DNA from: Cymbidium sinense
Taxonomy: Eukaryota; Streptophyta; Magnoliopsida; Asparagales; Orchidaceae
DNA length: 64,000 bases
Assembly: GCA_021442155.1 (NCBI GenBank)
Contig: CM038214.1
Span: 28,148,450-28,212,449, forward strand
Direction: 5' to 3'
Part shown: one piece after another, positions 59,616 through 64,000 of the stretch
How positions within the stretch are numbered: position 1 is the stretch's first letter
How the letters are laid out: every line of letters begins with the position of its first letter
Notes under the pieces: generated by a model
Database searches by the model: none
Told to the model about the DNA's origin: nothing
Seen by the model: only the letters and a program-made list of their open reading frames with translations
Position numbers and translations under genes: made by a program

Positions 59616-60920
59616 AGGGTTTAGGTTTAGGTTTAGGTTTAGGTTTATTTTTTAATTTATTTAGTTACTTTAGGTTTAGGTTTAGGGTTTGGGGTTTAGG
59701 GTTTAGGGTTTAGGTTAGGGTTTAGGGTTTAGGATTTAGGGTTTACAATTTTTTTTATATTTAAATTAAGTAAATTGGTAAGTTTAGGTTTATTTAGTAT
59801 ATTAATTTTTTTAGTTTACTTTATTTTTTTTATTTAAGTTTATTTTTAATTTTTATTTAGTTTAGTTTATTTATTTTTGGTTTATTTATTTTAGTTCAAG
59901 TTTTTTATTTTAGTATATTTTTTGGGTATAGGTTTTTTTTTTTAGTTGAGTTTTATTTTTATTTTATTTTTTAGGTTTAGGTTTTATTTTTATTTTTTAA
60001 GTTTAGGTTTAGGTTTTTATTTTATTTTTTTTAGGTTTAGTTATAGGTTTTAATTTTTAATTTAGGTTTAGTTTATTTTAGGTTTAAGTTTAGGTTTAGG
60101 TTTTATTTATTTTAGTTTAGTTTATTATTTTAGTTTAGGTTTAGGTTTATTATATTTTATTTATTTTATTTTTATTTTAGGTTTAGGTTTTATTTTTATT
60201 TATTTTTAGGTTTATTTTTTAGGTTTAGGTTATTATTTAGTTTTTATTTTATTTTATTTTATGTTTATTTTATTTTTATTTTATGTTTAGTTTTTATTTT
60301 ATTTAGGTTACTTAATCTTAAGTTTATTTGATTTATTTTTGGTTTAGTTTAGGTTTTTAATTATTTTATATTAATTTAATTTTACTTTTTTATTTTATTT
60401 TATTTTTGGGTTTAGATTAAGTTTTAGTTTAGGTTTCTATTTTATTTTATTTTATTATTTTATTTAGGTTTAGGTTTTCTTAATTATTTTATTTTTTGGT
60501 ATTATTTAGTTTAGGTTTAGGTTTTAAGATTTTAGGGTTTAGGGTTTAGGGTTTAGGGTTTTAGGGTTTAGGGTTTTAAGGTTTAGCATTTAGGGTTAGG
60601 GTTTAGGGTTTAGGATTTAGGGTTTAAGGTTTAGGGTTTAGTGTTTATGCTTAAGGGTGTAGTGTTTTAGGGTTTAAGATTTAGGGTTTAGGGTTAGTTT
60701 AGGTTTAGGGTTAGAAGGTTTAGGTTTAGGGTTTAGGGTTTTAGGTTTAGTTTAGGGTTAGGTTATTTTAGGTTTAGGGTTTAGGATTTTAGGGTTTAGG
60801 GTTTAGAGTTTAGGGTTTAGTGTTAGGGTTAGGATTTTGGGTTTAAGGTTTAGGGTTTAGGGCATAGGGTTTAGGGATTTAAGGTTTAGGGTTCAGTGTT
60901 TAGGGTGTTTTTTAAAAAAA
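59616..60920 (+). repeat. Higher-order satellite unit after GRP copy 4
   Basis: The GRP module flank (ATTTATTTAGTTACTTTAGG) is followed by a TTTAGGG cluster (59610-59750), the marker at 59767 (TAAGTAAATTGGTAAG), an AT-rich core and a large TTTAGGG cluster (60530-60905). Confidence 0.8.
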
Positions 60921-63735
60921 GTTAAGTAAACTGGTAGGTTTAGGTTTATTTAGTTTATTTTTTATTTATTTTAGTTTATTTTATTTTTTTATTTTTATTT
61001 ATATTTTTTTTAGTTTTATTTAGTGTAATTTATTTATTTTAGGTTTATTTATTTGAGTTTATTTTTTAGGTTTAGATTTAGCTTTAGATTTATGTTTATT
61101 TTTTAGTTTAGTTTTATTTTTTTTTCTTTTTTAGGTTTAGGTTTAAGTTTTGGGTTTTATTTTATTTTTTTAGGTTTAGGTATTTGGTTTTTAGTTTAGA
61201 GTTATTTTTAAATATTATTTTTTAGTTTAGGCTTAGGTTTATTTTTAGTTTATTTTATTTTATTTAGTTTAGGGTTTAGGTTTAGTATATTTTTGGATTA
61301 GGTTTGCTTTTATTTATTTTAGTTTAGTTTATTTTAGTTTAGGTTTAGGTTTAGGTTTATTTTATTTTGTTTATTTTAGGTTTAGGGTTTAGGTTTTATT
61401 TTTTTTAAATTTTTAGGTTTCTTTTAGATTTATTTTTTAGGTTTAGGTTTTTATTTAGTTTTTATTTTACTTTAGCTTTATTTTATTTTATTTTATTTAG
61501 GTTTTTTAATTTTAGGTTTATTTTATTTTTTAGTTTAGTTTAGGTTTTTATTTATTTTATTTTAATTTAATTTTTATTTTTAGGTTTAGGTTTGGATTTT
61601 AGTTTAGGTTTTTATTTTATTTTATTTTTTAATTTAATTTAGGTTTAGGTTTTTTTATTGATTTTATTTTTAGATTTTATTTAGTTTTGGTTTAGGTTTT
61701 TAGGGTTTTGGGTTTTGGGTTTAGGGTTTGGGGTTTAGGATTTTAGGTTTTGGGTTTTGGGTTGTAGGTTTTAGGGTTTATGGTTTAGGTTTAGGATTTA
61801 GGGTTTAGTGTTTAGGGTTTTTTTAAAAAAAATTAAGTAAACCGGTAGGTTTAGGTTTATTTAATTCATTTTGTTTATTTTTATTTATTTTAGTTTATTT
61901 ATTTATTTTATTCTTATTTAGGTTTATTTTTTATTTTATTTAGTTTAGTTTATTTATTTTAGGTTTATGTATTTTAGTTTATTTTTTAGGTTTAGGTTTA
62001 GCTTTAGGTTTATGTTTATTTTTTAGTTTAGTTTTATTTTATTTTATTTTTTAGGTTTAGTTTTAAGTTTGGGTTTTTATTTTATTTTTTTAGGTTTAGG
62101 TATTAGATTTTTATTTTAGGTTATGTTAGGTTTTATTTTTAAGTTTAGGTTTAGGTTTATTTTAGTTTATTTTATTTTATTTAGTTTAGAGTTTAGGTTT
62201 AGTATATATTAGGTTTAGGTTTGGTTTTATTTATTTTAGTTTAGTTTATTTTAGTTTAGGTTTAAGCTTATTTGATTTTGTTTATTTTAGGTTTAGATTT
62301 TTATTTAGTTTAGGGTTTAGGTTTTATTATTTTTTTAATTTTTAGGTTTATTTTTTAAGTACAGGTTATTATTTAGTTTTTATTTTATTTTACATTAGGT
62401 TTATTTTTTTTTTTAGGTTTTTTATTTTTAGTTTTATTTTATTTTAGTTTAGTTTTTATTTTTAGGTTTAGGTTTAGGTTTAGGTTTTTTGTTTAGGTTT
62501 TTATTCTATTTTATTTTATTTATTTAATTTAGGTTTATGTTTTTTTATTGATTTTATTTTTAGGTTTTATTTAGTTTAGGTTTAGGTTTTTAGGTTTTTA
62601 GGGTTTAGGGATAAGGGTTTAGGGTTTGGGGTTTAGGATTTAGGGTTTAGGGTTTTAGGGTTGTAGGTTTTAGGGTTTTAGTTTAGGTTTAGGGTTTGGG
62701 GTTTAGGGTTTTAGGGTTTAGGGTTAAGGGTTTAGGGTTTAGTTTTAGTGTTAGAGTTTTTTAAAAAAAAATAAGAAAACTAGTAGGTTTAGGTTTATTT
62801 AGTTTATTTTTTATTTAATTTAGTTTATTTTATTTTTTATTTAAATTTATGTTTATTTTTATTTTTATTTTGTTTAGTTTATTTATTTTATATTTTTATT
62901 TTAGTTTATTTTTTAGGTTTAGGTTTATTTTTTAGTTTAGTTTTATTTTTATTTTATATTTTAGGTTTAGGTTTTAGGTTTTATTTTTAGGTTTAGGTTT
63001 AGGTTTTCTTTTAGGTTTAGGTTTTAAGTTTTTATTTTAGGGTAATTTTTAGGTTTTATTTTTTAGTTTAGGTTTAGGTTTATTTTTAGTTTATTTTATT
63101 TTATTTAGTTTAGGTTTATGTTTAGGTTTAGTTTATTTTAGGTTTAGGTTTAGGTTTTATTTATTTTAGTTTAGTTTATTTTATTTTAGGTTTAGTTTAT
63201 TTTATTTTTATTTTAGGTTTAGGTATTTATTTTTAGTTTAAGGTTTAGGTTTTATTTTTAATTTATTTTTAAGTTTTATTTTTGGTTTATTTTTTAGGTT
63301 TAGGTTTTTTTTTTTTTATTTTATTTTATTTTAGGTTTATTTTAATTTTAATTTAGGTTTAGATTTATTTTATTTAGGTTTTTTTTAATTTAGTTTAGGC
63401 TTTTATTTATTTTATTTTCGTTTAGTTTTTATTTTTATTTTATTTTCTTTTTTAGATTTAGGTTTAAGTTTCGATTTTAGTTTATGTTTTTATTTTACTT
63501 TGGTTGAGGTTTATTTATTTTTTTTTTTTTAGGTTTTATTTAGCTTGGTTTAGGTTTTTAGCTTTTTAGGGTCTAGGGTTTAGGGTTTAGGGTTTAGGGT
63601 TTACGATTTTGGATTTAGGGTTTAGGGTTTAGGGTTTAGGTTTAAGTTTAGGGTTTTAGGGTTTAGGGTTTAGATTTTAGGTTTAGGGTTCAAGTTTTAG
63701 TTTAGGGTTTAGGGTTTTTGATTTTTTATATTTTT
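60921..63735 (+). repeat. Three consecutive higher-order units of about 0.91-0.96 kb
   Basis: The marker lies at 60923 (TAAGTAAACTGGTAGG), 61834 (TAAGTAAACCGGTAGG) and 62772 (TAAGAAAACTAGTAGG); spacings are 911 and 938 bp, and the next module start (GRP copy 5) is 963 bp further. Each unit has the same order: A-run and marker, GTTTAGGTTTATTTAGTTTA, an AT-rich core, a TTTTTAGGGTTTAGGG boundary and a TTTAGGG cluster (61695-61815, 62585-62760, 63565-63715). This is the clearest tandem periodicity in the window. Confidence 0.85.
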
Positions 63736-64000
63736 AACAGAGAACAAATTCAGATTCAATATTTCTTCTTTTCAATTTCATCAACCAAGTAACACACCAA
63801 GTTTTCTAATACACAAATGGTGACATAGATAAAAATAAGCTCTCATGAGCAAATAAAAAATGCTAGATAACTAGAATTATCTCTACTATAAAGACATAGT
63901 TCCATATGATCGATCATTCTTGATTTCTCCAATTCCCCATAACCACGACCCTCAGTGCAGGATCCTCCATCAAATCCCTGATCTCTCCCTCTGCCACCAC
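63736..64000 (-). pseudogene. Glycine-rich RNA-binding protein 3' exon, copy 5 (cut by window end)
   Basis: The 3' UTR (AGAGAACAAATTCAGATT at 63740) and the C-terminal tail side of the GRP module are present; the sequence runs off the window while still in the glycine-rich region (GGTGGCAGAGGGAGAGATCA on the minus strand). It occupies the position where a satellite marker would be expected, 963 bp after the previous one. Confidence 0.85.

Larger units (their letters stand above)
22430..64000 (+). repeat. Degenerate TTTAGGG-derived array with embedded modules
   Basis: From about 22430 to the window end, outside the inserted elements listed separately, the sequence is made of TTTAGGG and variants (TTTAGG, TTTAG, TTTTAGGG, TTTATTTT). 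The G-rich strand is the plus strand throughout; I saw no block in the reverse orientation. Clusters of near-perfect TTTAGGG of 100-400 bp alternate with AT-rich stretches dominated by TTTATTTTAG and TTTAGGTTTAGG. It is an interstitial or subtelomeric telomere-like region rather than a terminal telomere, because it carries inserted genes and LINEs and is strongly diverged. Several parts repeat in the same order and are described under the higher-order units. Confidence 0.9.

Noticed and set aside
39381..63735. CRISPR-like array because of regularly spaced identical markers
   Set aside because: The spacing is near 1 kb, the spacers are themselves repeated, and the context is a plant satellite.
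22430..64000. A true terminal telomere
   Set aside because: The repeats are strongly degenerate, interrupted by gene fragments and four LINEs, and contain a higher-order unit; long perfect runs are absent.

Overview
This window is nuclear DNA of a land plant, probably a seed plant with a large, repeat-rich genome. The telomere-type repeat is TTTAGGG (Arabidopsis type). The organellar fragments are plant ones: plastid rpl33, rps18, rpl20, rps12 and clpP, and mitochondrial ccmFN. The captured gene fragments and LINEs are of plant families. I found no intact gene; every recognisable coding region is broken, truncated or a relic. The species cannot be named from the sequence. The clpP relic still has the layout of an intron-containing clpP, which argues against grasses and pines.

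Region 1 (1-22430) is a mosaic of organelle-derived and retroelement relics with ordinary base composition. It holds a mitovirus-like RdRp relic on the minus strand (about 985-1875); a decayed plastid block in true plastid order, rpl33, rps18, rpl20, rps12 5' exon, clpP exons 3 and 2 (about 3480-7000); a long second mitovirus-like RdRp relic on the plus strand (about 9992-12067); and, 90 bp further on, a full-length but frameshifted mitochondrial ccmFN (12158-13834). After that come a plastid-type tRNA-Ser(GGA) relic, an L1-type LINE ORF2 fragment and a Ty3/gypsy gag relic. The simplest reading is plant mitochondrial DNA, already carrying plastid and mitovirus insertions, moved to the nucleus and then decayed.

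Region 2 (22430-64000) is about 41 kb of degenerate telomere-like sequence, all with TTTAGGG on the plus strand. Compact (TTTAGGG)n clusters alternate with AT-rich blocks. The blocks recur in the same order with a shared marker (AATTAAGTAAACYGGTAGG) at spacings that are often 0.9-1.05 kb, so this is a higher-order satellite rather than random low complexity. Inside the array sit five copies of a glycine-rich RNA-binding protein 3' exon, one fragment of ribosomal protein P0, two copies of an RTE-type LINE (plus strand), and two L1-type LINEs (minus strand). One L1 keeps only ORF1; the other is 5'-truncated and 8.2 kb long. Both host-gene fragments and both L1s are on the minus strand, in the sense of CCCTAAA.

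Nothing here works together as an operon or pathway. The biology is genome evolution: organelle-to-nucleus transfer with fossil mitochondrial RNA virus sequence, and a telomere-derived satellite that captured and amplified host gene fragments. Single-base indels in the second LINE and sequence variants in the telomere arrays also leave room for long-read consensus or base-calling error.
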